From contig JBEKAA010000001.1 in the NCBI GenBank assembly GCA_050018455.1, positions 124,001 through 188,000 of the forward strand: a DNA stretch of 64,000 nt. The letters run 5' to 3'. Under the pieces are notes generated by a model, which saw only the letters and a program-made list of their open reading frames with translations, searched no databases and had not been told where the DNA came from. The position numbers and the translations under genes were made by a program. Source of the stretch: RBG-13-68-16 sp050018455. Lineage in GTDB: Bacteria; Acidobacteriota; Thermoanaerobaculia; Thermoanaerobaculales; Thermoanaerobaculaceae. The first letter of the stretch is position 1. The number at the start of each line of letters is the position of its first letter. Shown piece after piece: positions 40,086 through 49,563 of this stretch.

Positions 40086-41402
40086 TCACCTCAAGATCTT
40101 CTTCACCATCTCCTCGATGACGCCGGGCTCGAGCTCCTCGAGCTCGTACGTCACCTCCGCGATCGGCTTGTTGGTCTTGAGGACCCGGGTGAGGTCGATC
40201 GGCGTACCCTCGACGACGACGTCGCACGGCGTCGCGTTGATCGTCGCCTCGAGGTCCGCGATCTGCTGGTCCGAGTACCCCATCGCCGGCAGTATCTGGC
40301 CCGAGTTGGGGTACTTCTTGAAGGTCGCGGCAATGGTGCCGACGGCGTACGGCTTGGCATCCACGATCTCGGAGGCGCCCGCGCTCTTCGCGGCGAACCA
40401 GCCCGCGCCGTAGGTCATCCCGCCGTGGGTCAGCGTCGGGCCGTCCTCGACGACCAGGGCGCGCTTGCCCTTGATCAGCTCGGGCTTGTCGACCGTGATC
40501 TTCGAGGCGCACTTGATCGTGCGCGCCTTGGGGTTGTACTTCCTGCAGTTCTCGATCACTTCCTCGACCTTCACGGGGTCGGCGGTCTGCACCTTGTTGA
40601 CGATGAGCAGGTCGGCCATCAGGAAGTTCGACTCGCCCGGGAAGTACGTCAACTCGTGCCCCGGACGGTGCGGGTCAACCAGCGTGATGAGGAGGTCGGC
40701 CTTGTAGAACGATGTGTCGTTGTTGCCGCCGTCCCACAGGATCACGTCGGCTTCCTTCTCCGCCTCGCGGAGGATCATCTCGTAGTCCACGCCGGCGTAG
40801 ACGATGAAGCCGTTGTCGATGTGCGGCTCGTACTCCTCGCGCTCCTCGATCGTGCACTCGTGCTTGTCGAGGTCGGCGTACGTCTCGAAACGCTGACACG
40901 CCTGCTTGGCGAGGTCGCCGTACGGCATCGGGTGGCGGATCGCGACGACCTTCTTCCCCATCGCCTTGAGCAGGTTCGACACGTAGCGGGTCGTCTGCGA
41001 CTTGCCGACGCCGGTGCGAACGGCGCAGATCGCGACGACCGGCTTGGTGGACTTGATCATGGTGCGCTGCACGGAGCAGACGCCGAAGTTGGCCCCCCAC
41101 GCGATCACGTGGCTGCCCTTGTCCATCACGTACTGGTGCGGCACGTCGGAGTAGGAGAACCACACGTCGTCGATGTTGTTCTCCTTCACCAGCCTCTCGA
41201 GGTCACTCTCCGGGTAGATCGGGATTCCCCTCGGGTACAGCTTGCCCGCCAGCGAAGGAGGGTAGACCCGGCCCTCGATGTCGGGGATCTGGGTGGCAGT
41301 GAACGCCACCACTTCCACCTCCGGGTTGTCCCGGAAGAGGCAGTTGAAGTTGTGGAAGTCCCGTCCCGCGGCTCCCATGATCACCACTTTCCGCTTCGCC
41401 AT
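40086..41402 (-). CDS. cyclic 2,3-diphosphoglycerate synthetase homologue
   Basis: 438 residues. It starts MAKRKVVIMGAAGRDFHNFN, has YSDVPHQYVMDKGSHV, a P-loop AVRTGVGKSQTTR (127-139), VILWDGGNNDTSFYKADL and the C-terminal EGTPIDLTRVL. This matches cDPG synthetase, known from thermophilic methanogens, where cyclic 2,3-DPG is a thermolyte; homologues also occur in bacteria, where the role is untested. It forms an ATP-dependent intramolecular anhydride bond. It stands alone between GNAT and guaA genes. Confidence 0.85.
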   Translation of the reverse strand: MAKRKVVIMGAAGRDFHNFNCLFRDNPEVEVVAFTATQIPDIEGRVYPPSLAGKLYPRGIPIYPESDLERLVKENNIDDVWFSYSDVPHQYVMDKGSHVIAWGANFGVCSVQRTMIKSTKPVVAICAVRTGVGKSQTTRYVSNLLKAMGKKVVAIRHPMPYGDLAKQACQRFETYADLDKHECTIEEREEYEPHIDNGFIVYAGVDYEMILREAEKEADVILWDGGNNDTSFYKADLLITLVDPHRPGHELTYFPGESNFLMADLLIVNKVQTADPVKVEEVIENCRKYNPKARTIKCASKITVDKPELIKGKRALVVEDGPTLTHGGMTYGAGWFAAKSAGASEIVDAKPYAVGTIAATFKKYPNSGQILPAMGYSDQQIADLEATINATPCDVVVEGTPIDLTRVLKTNKPIAEVTYELEELEPGVIEEMVKKILR

Positions 41403-41504
41403 TTCTCACCTCCCACGGTGTGCCCTGCTTGAGGCAGGGGGCTCGGCATGGCGTACCGAGCTGCTCCGCCGGGTATGGCTGAACCGGCGGCTATGGAACA
41501 AGTC

Positions 41505-41627
41505 AACAGTCGACAGTTGACAGTTGACAGTCAAGACCGGAGGCAGGAGCCCGGTCGCACGCTTGTCGCCTCTCGCGTCTGGGCACTTCGGTCTTTACTG
41601 TCGACTGTTGACTGTCAACTGTGAACT
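41505..41627. repeat. intergenic inverted repeat of ACAGTYR heptads (locus C)
   Basis: Left arm 41505-41539, right arm 41589-41627. The outer and middle heptads pair with about five mismatches in 32, and the inner ends extend the pairing with CAAGACCG / CGGTCTTT. Loop about 49 bases. It occupies the 232-base spacer between cDPG synthetase and guaA, ending 8 bases from the guaA stop. Confidence 0.75.
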
Positions 41628-41634
41628 GCATCTC

Positions 41635-43167
41635 TCACTCCCACTCGATCGTGCCGGGTGGTTTGGACGTGACGTCGTACACAACCCGGTTGATGCCTCG
41701 CACCTCGTTGACGATACGGCGAGCCACCCGGTCGAGCACGTCGTCCGGGAAGCGGTACCAGTCGGCAGTCATGAAGTCCTCGGTGGTCACCGCGCGGAGC
41801 GCCGCGACGTTCTCGTAGGTTCGCTGGTCCCCCATGACGCCCACGCTTCGAACCGGTAGAAGCACGGTGAGGGCCTGTGCGATCCCACGATACAGGCCCG
41901 CTGCGCGGATCTCGTCCATGAAGATCGCGTCGGCCCTTTGAAGGAGCGACACTCGCTCGCGGGTCACCTCGCCCAGAATCCGCACGCCCAGACCGGGCCC
42001 CGGGAACGGATGGCGCCAGACGAACTCCTCCGGGAGCCCGAGCTCCTCTCCCAGGCGCCGCACCTCGTCCTTGAACAGCCAGCGCAGCGGCTCCACGAGG
42101 GCAAGGCCGAGCCGCTCCGGGAGACCACCGACGTTGTGGTGCGTCTTGATCGTCGCCGAAGGCCCGCGCACCGACGTGGACTCGATCACGTCGGGGTAGA
42201 GCGTGCCCTGCGCGAGGAACCTCGCATCCGGGAAGCGCTTCGCCTCCTCCTCGAACACCGCGATGAACTCGTGTCCGATGCGGCGGCGCTTCTCCTCCGG
42301 GTCCTCGATCCCCGCCAGGCCGGCAAAGAAGCGATCGGCCGCGTTGACGCGATCGATTGCCAGGCCGAAGGTCGCAAAGCGGGCCTGTACCTTGTCGCCC
42401 TCGTCGAGGCGCAACAACCCGGTGTCCACGAAGATCGGCGCCGTGCGCTCCCCTACCGCTTCACGACACAAGAGGGCGGTAACCGACGAGTCCACGCCCC
42501 CGGAGAGCGCCACGATGATCCGTCCGTCCGGCACCTGCCGCCGGATTCGCTCGACGGCGTCGCGCCGAATCGAGGCCGCAGTCCAGTCCCGGCGCGCCTC
42601 GCAGACGGAGAGGAAATTCTCCAGGATCCGGCTGCCCATCTCGGTGTGGCGAACCTCGGGGTGGAACTGGATCCCGTAGAACCGTCTGCCCTCATCGGCC
42701 ATCGCCGCCACCGGGGCGTTCGAGGTCTGGCCGACTGCGGCAAAGCCCTCGGGCAGCCGCGCAACGCGGTCGCCATGGGACATCCACACCCGTTGCACTT
42801 TCTTGGTTCCGACGAACAAACGGCACGTGAGGTCGGCCTCGAGCTGTGCGGCGCCGTACTCGCGGCTGCCGGCCGGCTCCACCTGACCGCCCAGGAGATG
42901 CGCCATCGCTTGCTGGCCGTAGCAGAGGCCAAGAACCGGCACGTCCAGCCCGAACACCCCAGGGTCGGGGCGGATCGCGCCGTCCTCGTAGATCGAGGCC
43001 GGGCCTCCGGAAAGGACGATCCCGATCGGGGCGAGCACCTTCGCGTCGCTCGCCGCGACATCGCCACGCCGGACTTCGCTGAAGACGCCCAGCTCGCGCA
43101 CGCGCCGCGCAATCAGCTGGGTGTACTGGCCGCCGAAGTCGAGGATGAGCAGGGTTTGGTGGGTCAT
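41635..43167 (-). CDS. guaA: GMP synthase (glutamine-hydrolysing)
   Basis: 510 residues. Class I amidotransferase domain (LILDFGGQYTQLIARRVRE, GLCYGQQAM, FHPEVRHTE), ATP pyrophosphatase P-loop ALSGGVDSSVTALL, and the C-terminal dimerisation domain ending YDVTSKPPGTIEWE. It converts XMP to GMP. A TAGCAT at 43199-43194 could be the -10, leaving a leader of about 20 bases without a Shine-Dalgarno. Confidence 0.97.
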   Translation of the reverse strand: MTHQTLLILDFGGQYTQLIARRVRELGVFSEVRRGDVAASDAKVLAPIGIVLSGGPASIYEDGAIRPDPGVFGLDVPVLGLCYGQQAMAHLLGGQVEPAGSREYGAAQLEADLTCRLFVGTKKVQRVWMSHGDRVARLPEGFAAVGQTSNAPVAAMADEGRRFYGIQFHPEVRHTEMGSRILENFLSVCEARRDWTAASIRRDAVERIRRQVPDGRIIVALSGGVDSSVTALLCREAVGERTAPIFVDTGLLRLDEGDKVQARFATFGLAIDRVNAADRFFAGLAGIEDPEEKRRRIGHEFIAVFEEEAKRFPDARFLAQGTLYPDVIESTSVRGPSATIKTHHNVGGLPERLGLALVEPLRWLFKDEVRRLGEELGLPEEFVWRHPFPGPGLGVRILGEVTRERVSLLQRADAIFMDEIRAAGLYRGIAQALTVLLPVRSVGVMGDQRTYENVAALRAVTTEDFMTADWYRFPDDVLDRVARRIVNEVRGINRVVYDVTSKPPGTIEWE

Positions 43168-43320
43168 ACGGGGGCCGCCACACGGCCCGCGTCATGCTAC
43201 CAGCCCAAGTCAACCCCGGCAACTTCGCGCGAGCCTCAACGGTCCGGGTTTGTCTCGCGCTGCCCCGGGTCCTACCATGGTGGCGTGACCACACCGTGAA
43301 TCTCAACTGGGAGGTGGATC

Positions 43321-44094
43321 GTGTCCGCGCGAGCCGTGTCGTTCAGAAGGACCGGGTCCCTGAAACCGCTGCTGTGGGCGTTCGTCCTCGCCGGGTCGAT
43401 CGCGGGCTACGCCGTCCCGGCTCGAGCCGCGGACGACGGGCACCCCTACTACTTCACCCTCTACCTCCAGCAGAGCTGGCCGAAGCAGACCGCGACCAAC
43501 GCCCAGATCCAGCAGATCAACCAGATGTTCGGGACGCGCTTCGACGACTGGAGCGACGTCGCCAACCTGAGCCTCGGGGCGCAGCTCTTCAAGAGGGTCT
43601 CCCCGCACTGGAAGGTCGGTCTCCAGGTCGACTACAGCCAGGGGTCGATCAAGGGCAGTGCCACCGTGCCGACCGAGGCGGGTCCGGCCCGCCTCGCCTT
43701 CGAGCAGAGGTACGACACCTACGCGGACCTCTACGTCGTCGCGCACTACCTCCCGTGTCCCTCGTGCACCCGGGTGATCCCGTTCCTCTACCTCGGCGGC
43801 GGCTACGGGTACGAGAAGGACAAGACCACGCTCTCCCTCAGCAACGACTACATCAACCAGGGACTGCTGGTGAACAACGACAGCTGGTTCCCCACCTTCT
43901 CGGCCGGCGCCGGGATCGACGTGCCGCTGTCCTCTCAGAGCCGGTGGTACGTGGAGTTGGGCGCCGCCTACGTCTGGGCCCGGATGACGCACACGGTTCC
44001 CGCGAGCGGCGACCTGGCGCCTGCCCCCACGGTGATCGCGGACACGGACTTCACCGGCCCGAACGTCTGGATCGGCATCGGGAAGCGCTTCTGA
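43321..44094 (+). CDS. outer-membrane beta-barrel protein (OmpW/OmpA-barrel-like)
   Basis: 257 residues from GTG 43321 with GGGAGGTGGATC upstream. Long-n-region signal peptide ending AVPARAADD. The mature protein alternates aromatic and polar residues (YYFTLYLQQSWPKQ, LGGGYGYEKDK, VELGAAYVWARM) and ends in GIGKRF, a terminal-Phe barrel signature. It has CPSC in a loop. It is 10 bases from the convergent permease gene. Role unknown. Confidence 0.78.
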   Translation: MSARAVSFRRTGSLKPLLWAFVLAGSIAGYAVPARAADDGHPYYFTLYLQQSWPKQTATNAQIQQINQMFGTRFDDWSDVANLSLGAQLFKRVSPHWKVGLQVDYSQGSIKGSATVPTEAGPARLAFEQRYDTYADLYVVAHYLPCPSCTRVIPFLYLGGGYGYEKDKTTLSLSNDYINQGLLVNNDSWFPTFSAGAGIDVPLSSQSRWYVELGAAYVWARMTHTVPASGDLAPAPTVIADTDFTGPNVWIGIGKRF

Positions 44095-44103
44095 GAACCG
44101 CCG

Positions 44104-45273
44104 CTACAGTTCGCGGAGTGCGAAGGCGATCGGCCGGCGCACCGCGCGCACGGCCGGAGGCACGCCGCCGACCACGCCCATGAGGAGGGCGAAGCCTATC
44201 CCCAGGCCGAGCAAACCGGGCGTGACCTTGAACGCGAACGCGACGTGCGAGAACGTCTGCCAGTTCATCGTGCCCGTCGTGAAGCCGTTCATCGGCAGCA
44301 CCGCCACGCACCCCACGACACCCCCGAGCAGGGCGATGAACAGAGCCTCGAAGACGAACGACAGGACGACGCTCGACCGCCCGAAACCGAGCGCCCGCAT
44401 CGTGGCGATCTCGCGGGCTCGCTCGGCGACGGCCGAGTACATCGTGTTGAGCGCCCCGAAAACCGCCCCGATCCCCATCACGAACGCCACCAGGTAGCCG
44501 AGCACGCGGATCATCGTGGTGAGCCCCCGTGATTGCCTCTCGTAGTAGTCGGTCTCGCGGTCAACCTGCACCGACAGGCGGGGGTCCGAGGTGAGCGCGT
44601 CCTTGAACGCGGTCAACTCCGCGGGCGATTCCAGGCGGGCGGTGACGGATTGGAAGACGTTCTGCGGGCGCTTGTAGACCTGGCCCAGGACGTTCGCGTC
44701 GCACCAGATCTCGGAGTCGAACGCGCTGCCGCCGGCATCGAAGATCCCCACGACGGTCCACGTCCCACCGCCGAACTTGACCGTCGAGCCGAGGTCGAAT
44801 CCGGCGTACGTCTTCACGGCGTTCCGGCCCACGACCAACTCCGCGAGTCCGGGGTTGAAGAAACGGCCCTGGATGACCCGCACGTTGTCGCGGATCTCGA
44901 TCGCCTTTCCGGAAACGCCGCGCACCTGGGCGTTGGCCACCGTGCCGGTCGACTTGAGGTCGAAGCCGGCGATCACGACGACTTCGCCGCTCACCAGCGG
45001 TGCGCCGCCCTTCCGCGCGACGCCGGGCGCGCCCTCGATCACGTGGAGCTGATCCAGGCTGACCGCGCTGACCATCTCAGAGTCGGCGCCCGCCCTCCGG
45101 ACGATCGCGTTGCGCGGCGATCCCGACGAGACCAGTGTCGCTTTGAAACCTCGCGCCATCGCCAGCATCGCGACGAACACCCCGACGGTGCCGGCGATCC
45201 CGAGCACCGCGACGACCGACGACGTCCAGCGCTGGCGGACGCTGCGCACGTTGTAGACGAGCGGGATCGCCAT
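44104..45273 (-). CDS. MacB/FtsX-family ABC transporter permease
   Basis: 389 residues from ATG 45273 with GAGGAGGG upstream. N-terminal helix (WTSSVVAVLGIAGTVGVFVAML), a periplasmic MacB_PCD domain, and three C-terminal helices with FGALNTMYSAVAERAREIATMRALGF, the FtsX/LolC signature. Second permease of a four-gene exporter; it probably forms a heterodimer with its neighbour. Confidence 0.9.
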   Translation of the reverse strand: MAIPLVYNVRSVRQRWTSSVVAVLGIAGTVGVFVAMLAMARGFKATLVSSGSPRNAIVRRAGADSEMVSAVSLDQLHVIEGAPGVARKGGAPLVSGEVVVIAGFDLKSTGTVANAQVRGVSGKAIEIRDNVRVIQGRFFNPGLAELVVGRNAVKTYAGFDLGSTVKFGGGTWTVVGIFDAGGSAFDSEIWCDANVLGQVYKRPQNVFQSVTARLESPAELTAFKDALTSDPRLSVQVDRETDYYERQSRGLTTMIRVLGYLVAFVMGIGAVFGALNTMYSAVAERAREIATMRALGFGRSSVVLSFVFEALFIALLGGVVGCVAVLPMNGFTTGTMNWQTFSHVAFAFKVTPGLLGLGIGFALLMGVVGGVPPAVRAVRRPIAFALREL

Positions 45274-45275
45274 CC

Positions 45276-46415
45276 TCACACCCTCCTCAGCGCATCGACC
45301 ACCTTGAGGCGCATCGCTGAGACCGCAGGCAGGATCCCCGACACGATGCCCACAGCGAGCGCCAGCGCGAAGCCGAGGCCGAGCGAGCCCCAGCCCAGAT
45401 AGAAGTTGCCGAGGAAGCCGCCGGTGGGATCCCCGCCCAGCGTGAAGAACTTGGCGAGCAGGAGGCCGAACACGCCGCCCTGGCCGGCGATGATGAGCGT
45501 CTCGGCCATCACGAGCCCGAGCACGCCGAGGTCCGTGAAGCCGACCGTCTTGAGCACGGCCAGCTCGGGCGTGCGCTCCCGCACCGCGATCGCCATGGTG
45601 TTTCCGGCGACGAGCAGCAGGGTGAAGAACACGACCGATCCGATCACAATGACGAGGAACTCGATGTTCCCCATCTGCTTCGCGAACGACGCCGCGAACG
45701 CCTTCTCGGTCTGCGTGAGCGTCTCGTAGGGCGAGTTTGCGAAGGCGTCGTCGATGTTCTTGGTGATCTTCACGGCGTCGTCCGGGCTCGCGAGCTTGAC
45801 CACGTACCAGCCGACCGTGCCCTTGCCCCAGTTGCGCCGCTCCTCCAGGTAGTCGTACCGGAAGAGCAACGGCGTCGTGTCGACCTCCGGCCGGTTGCCG
45901 TCGTAGATCCCGGCCACGTTGAACTCCCACGTCCCGGTCCAGATCGTGCCCCGGAGCGGGATGCGGTCGCCCACTTTGAAACCGAAGCGCTTCGCGAGCT
46001 TGCGGCCGATCAGGCAGCCCTGGCGATCTGCGAGGAACGCCTTCCGCTGCGCATCAGGCACGATAAACTCCGCATAGACCTTGAGCCACGTCTCGGGCTC
46101 GACCGCGAACTGCGGAAAGAAGTTCTTTTCGTCCTGGTAGATGCCGCCGAACCAGGTGGCGAAGGTGACGCCGGTAATGCCCGGCATCGCCGCCAGCCGT
46201 TCCTTGTACGAATACGGCAGCGGCATGATCAGCGACGTCTTGTTGATGACGTTGAGCCGGTCCACGCCGGCCACGTCGGCGTTCCCGCCGAACGCCGCCC
46301 GGATCGCCACCAGCAAGCCGTAGAGGAACAGCGCCACCATGAACGAGCCGATCGTCAGGGTCGTGCGGATCTTCTTGCGCAGAAGGTTCGCCCAGATCAG
46401 GCGGAAGAACCTCAT
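45276..46415 (-). CDS. MacB/FtsX-family ABC transporter permease
   Basis: 379 residues. Same four-helix plan: ANLLRKKIRTTLTIGSFMVALFLY at the N-terminus, periplasmic domain, and NTMAIAVRERTPELAVLKTVGFTD near the C-terminal helices. Diverged from the neighbouring permease. It overlaps the ATPase gene by 4 bases. Confidence 0.9.
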   Translation of the reverse strand: MRFFRLIWANLLRKKIRTTLTIGSFMVALFLYGLLVAIRAAFGGNADVAGVDRLNVINKTSLIMPLPYSYKERLAAMPGITGVTFATWFGGIYQDEKNFFPQFAVEPETWLKVYAEFIVPDAQRKAFLADRQGCLIGRKLAKRFGFKVGDRIPLRGTIWTGTWEFNVAGIYDGNRPEVDTTPLLFRYDYLEERRNWGKGTVGWYVVKLASPDDAVKITKNIDDAFANSPYETLTQTEKAFAASFAKQMGNIEFLVIVIGSVVFFTLLLVAGNTMAIAVRERTPELAVLKTVGFTDLGVLGLVMAETLIIAGQGGVFGLLLAKFFTLGGDPTGGFLGNFYLGWGSLGLGFALALAVGIVSGILPAVSAMRLKVVDALRRV

Positions 46416-47140
46416 GCCTCACCCCCACCGCCGGCGCCCCCCTCCACGAGCACGCCCTTGTCGAGGTGCAGGACGACGTGCGCGCGCTCGGCCGCCCTGG
46501 GGTCGTGCGTCACCATCAGGAGCGTCTTGCCGTGCTCCTGCACGAGGCGTCCCAGAAGGTCCATGATCTCGCCTGCGCTCCGTCGGTCGAGGTCGCCCGT
46601 GGGCTCGTCGGCGAGCACGAAGGTGGCGTCGGCCACGATCGCCCGCGCGATCGCGACGCGCTGCTCCTGCCCTCCGGAGAGCTGGCGGGGGTAGTGCTTC
46701 ATGCGGTCCGTCAGGCCCACGACCGCCAGGGCGGTCTCCACGTGTTGTCGCCGCTCGGCCTTCGAGAGCTTCGTGAGCAGAAGGGGCAGCTCGACGTTCT
46801 GGAAGGCCGTCAGCACCGGGATCAGGTTGTACATCTGGAAAATGAAACCGACGTGCCGTGCCCGCCACGCCGTCAGCTTGTTGGCGGACATGCGCGTGAT
46901 CTCGTCGCCCGCGACCTTGATGCTGCCGGACGTGGGGAGATCGAGGCCGCCGAGCAGGTTCAAGAGCGTGGTCTTGCCGGACCCCGACGGTCCCATGAAC
47001 GCGACGAACTCGCCGGCGCCAACGTCGAGGTTCAAACCCTGCAGCACGTGGATCTCCTCGCTGCCGCGTTGGTACTTCTTGTCGAGCTCGCGCACCTGAA
47101 CGAGGCTGTTTCCGTCCCCTTTGCCGTCCACCCTCACCAT
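46412..47140 (-). CDS. ABC transporter ATP-binding protein (MacB/LolD type)
   Basis: 242 residues. Walker A GPSGSGKTT (50-58), Q-loop IFQMYNLIP, signature LSGGQEQR, Walker B VLADEPTGDLD and H-loop VTHD. It powers the two permeases, exporting or extracting a substrate from the periplasm. GGAGGAAGG precedes ATG 47140. The C-terminus ends in a Gly-rich tail. Confidence 0.94.
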   Translation of the reverse strand: MVRVDGKGDGNSLVQVRELDKKYQRGSEEIHVLQGLNLDVGAGEFVAFMGPSGSGKTTLLNLLGGLDLPTSGSIKVAGDEITRMSANKLTAWRARHVGFIFQMYNLIPVLTAFQNVELPLLLTKLSKAERRQHVETALAVVGLTDRMKHYPRQLSGGQEQRVAIARAIVADATFVLADEPTGDLDRRSAGEIMDLLGRLVQEHGKTLLMVTHDPRAAERAHVVLHLDKGVLVEGGAGGGGEA

Positions 47141-47228
47141 GCCTTCCTCCGCTTCGAACGCCCGGCGCCGCGATCCGACCACCCGGCCCGATCCTCCCGG
47201 GCCCCGGCTCCCAGGCCCCGGACCACCG

Positions 47229-48455
47229 TCACTTCACCTTGACCTTCTGCCCGTCGTGGAGGTCCTCGGGACCGGCAACAACCACCCGATCCCCGGCGGA
47301 GAGGCCTCCGAGAATCTCCACCTCGTTCCCGCGCGCGGCGCCGACGCTGACGGCGCGGCGTTCGACCGCCCCGTCGCGGAACATGAAGACCACCTGCTTC
47401 CCGTCGGACTGCCGGAGCGCCGAAGTCGGGATCAGCGCTCGCGGCGCGGCCTGCCCGGCCGGCTTTTCGTCCGCCAGGAACGAGACCTTCACACCCATGT
47501 CCGGGAGGATGCGCGGATCCAGCGCATCGAACGAGATCCGGACTTTGACTGTAGCCTTCTGGCGGTCGGCGGTCGGGATTACCGTCCGCACCTTCGAGGG
47601 GATACGCCAGTCGGGGTAGGCGTCGAGCACCGCCTCGACCCTTTGCCCGGGAACGACTCTCGCGATGTACGACTCGTTGACGTCCACCTCGGTCTCGATG
47701 GAATCCATGTCCACGATGGTGGCGATCCCGGTGCGGGTGAAACCTCCGCCGGCCGAGAGCGGGGAAACCATCTCACCGACCTGGGCGTCCTTGGAGACCA
47801 CGACGCCCCCGAAAGGCGCCCGCACCGTGCAGTTGTCCACGTCCTGCTGCGCCACCGAGATCTGGGCGTCCGCGGCGCGCACCTGCTCTCTCGCCTCGGC
47901 GATCTGCGCCCTCAGGCTGTCCGCCGCGGTGCGAGCAAGGTCGAGCGCCTGTACTGTAGTGACCCCTTCCTTCTCGAGGTCCTGCTGGCGTTTCAACTCG
48001 CGATCGGCGTTGGCGAGATTCACCTCGAGGTTCGCGATCGCTGCCGCCGTGGCATCCCGGGAGGTGCGCGCAGCGACAAGGCGGCGCTGGGCGTCGGAGT
48101 CGTCGAGGCGCGCGAGCACCTGACCTTCGATGACGCTCACCCCCTCGTCGATCAGCACATCGACGACCCTCGCCGTGATCTTGGCCGCCACCGTGGCGCG
48201 ACGGCGGGGCGTGACGTACCCACTCGCGTTGAGGAGAGCGGCCGACGCCCCTTCACCTGCCGAGCGGGCGCTCGCGACCTCCACGACGGGCTTCCTGCCG
48301 ATGAGCGCGAACGCGGCCCCGAGAACGATCACCAACCCGCCCACCACGACCGCGAAGACACGCCAGAACCGCGATCCGCCGTCGTTGCTGCGTGCTCGGT
48401 CGTCGATCCTCAGCGCCGAGAGGTCGGGGCGTCCCGCGCCCTGGTTGCTGCCCAT
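47229..48455 (-). CDS. periplasmic adaptor (membrane fusion) protein of the MacA/HlyD family
   Basis: 408 residues. N-terminal helix (VFAVVVGGLVIVLGAAFAL), lipoyl halves (ITARVVDVLIDEGVSVIEGQVLARLDD and VRAPFGGVVVSKDAQVGEMV) around a long helical hairpin (about 120-205), then beta-barrel domains. It connects the ABC pump to an outer-membrane channel. First gene of the exporter operon; AAGGAGGACC precedes the ATG. Confidence 0.92.
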   Translation of the reverse strand: MGSNQGAGRPDLSALRIDDRARSNDGGSRFWRVFAVVVGGLVIVLGAAFALIGRKPVVEVASARSAGEGASAALLNASGYVTPRRRATVAAKITARVVDVLIDEGVSVIEGQVLARLDDSDAQRRLVAARTSRDATAAAIANLEVNLANADRELKRQQDLEKEGVTTVQALDLARTAADSLRAQIAEAREQVRAADAQISVAQQDVDNCTVRAPFGGVVVSKDAQVGEMVSPLSAGGGFTRTGIATIVDMDSIETEVDVNESYIARVVPGQRVEAVLDAYPDWRIPSKVRTVIPTADRQKATVKVRISFDALDPRILPDMGVKVSFLADEKPAGQAAPRALIPTSALRQSDGKQVVFMFRDGAVERRAVSVGAARGNEVEILGGLSAGDRVVVAGPEDLHDGQKVKVK

Positions 48456-48612
48456 GTTGCCGGTCCTCCTTCGATCCCCAAACCCTTACGAGTGTGCCGA
48501 TACGAGTGAATACTCCGCGAAGTTTCGCAGTCGGCAGCCGAAATCGCAAATCACCGGCCAACGGCGGCGCACCACCGGCAAACGGACCTCTGCGGCAACC
48601 TCCGTCGCAGCT

Positions 48613-49536
48613 CTATGGCGCGACACCGCCCGCCCCCGACCGGGTCAGAAAGGCCAGCACCGCAGGCGTCGCGCTGCGCCAGTCGCTCCACCGGTGCTTC
48701 GCGCCCGCAATCGAGGCCGCGTCGACGGCGATCCCTCGCCGTTGCAGGATCGCGATGAGATCGTCGGCGCCCTTCTCCCAACGGTCGAGCGAACCTGTTC
48801 TGACGAGGAGCGGCGGCACCCGCGCCGGATCGGCCGCGGCGGCGATCGAAGCGAGGTCGTTGGCCTCGAACCGGCTCTCCTCGCGCGTCCGGCCGAAAAC
48901 GGGCTCGAGCAGGTGGCGCCACAACCAGGTGCGTCGGCGCTCGTAGCTGTCCCACGACATCGGCTGGACCCAAGGCGCAAGCGCGGCAACGCGGCCGAAC
49001 ACACCCGGATGGCGCAACGCCATCTTGAGAGCGCCGTACCCGCCCATGGAGATCCCCCAGGCCGATCGCCGCTCGGGGCTGCCCCCGGCGCCGGGGAAAT
49101 CGCGCTCGAGCGCAGGCACGAGGTCGTCGGCGACGAAGCTCTCCATCGCGGCGCGCGGGCTGTCCACGAGGAAGGTGCCCCTGTGGCGGGGACTCGCGAT
49201 GATCACGCTCGGGATCGCCCCTCCCTGCATCATCCCCATCGCGACTTCGGCCAGGCCGTGCTTCCCGAGCGATTTCTCGCTTCCCCACCCGTCGTGCAGG
49301 AACACCATGAGGAGCGCGGGCTGTCCGGGCTTCCAGCCAGCCGGAAGCAGCACCTCGGTCGGCACGCCCTGCGGAGCGTGGGGGCCGCGCAGGACCGTCT
49401 TCACGATCCTCGGCGTGCTCCCCGCCCGGGCGAGGCCCGGCCCCGCGAACGCGAGAGCAAGGGCCACGGCACTCTTGACCACCACGTACTGGGAATGGGT
49501 TCGGGCACCTCGCCATTCCTCGGGCACGCCGCGCAT
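48613..49536 (-). CDS. secreted alpha/beta-hydrolase (esterase D-like)
   Basis: 307 residues. A hydrophobic segment (about 20-38, VVVKSAVALALAFAGPGLARA) suggests export. Esterase-D-type core with LLMVFLHDGWGSEK, the nucleophile Ser in GISMGGYGALKMAL, and late His in GAKHRWSDW. Substrate unknown. Start may be ATG 49536 or an internal GTG nearer the signal segment. Divergent from the kpsF remnant. Confidence 0.82.
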   Translation of the reverse strand: MRGVPEEWRGARTHSQYVVVKSAVALALAFAGPGLARAGSTPRIVKTVLRGPHAPQGVPTEVLLPAGWKPGQPALLMVFLHDGWGSEKSLGKHGLAEVAMGMMQGGAIPSVIIASPRHRGTFLVDSPRAAMESFVADDLVPALERDFPGAGGSPERRSAWGISMGGYGALKMALRHPGVFGRVAALAPWVQPMSWDSYERRRTWLWRHLLEPVFGRTREESRFEANDLASIAAAADPARVPPLLVRTGSLDRWEKGADDLIAILQRRGIAVDAASIAGAKHRWSDWRSATPAVLAFLTRSGAGGVAP

Positions 49537-49563
49537 GGCGGCACGGGCCGGCCCGGGCCAGGC

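Noticed and set aside
41938..43299. 453-codon open frame antisense to guaA
   Set aside because: Composition is typical of an antisense shadow and guaA is unambiguous on the other strand.
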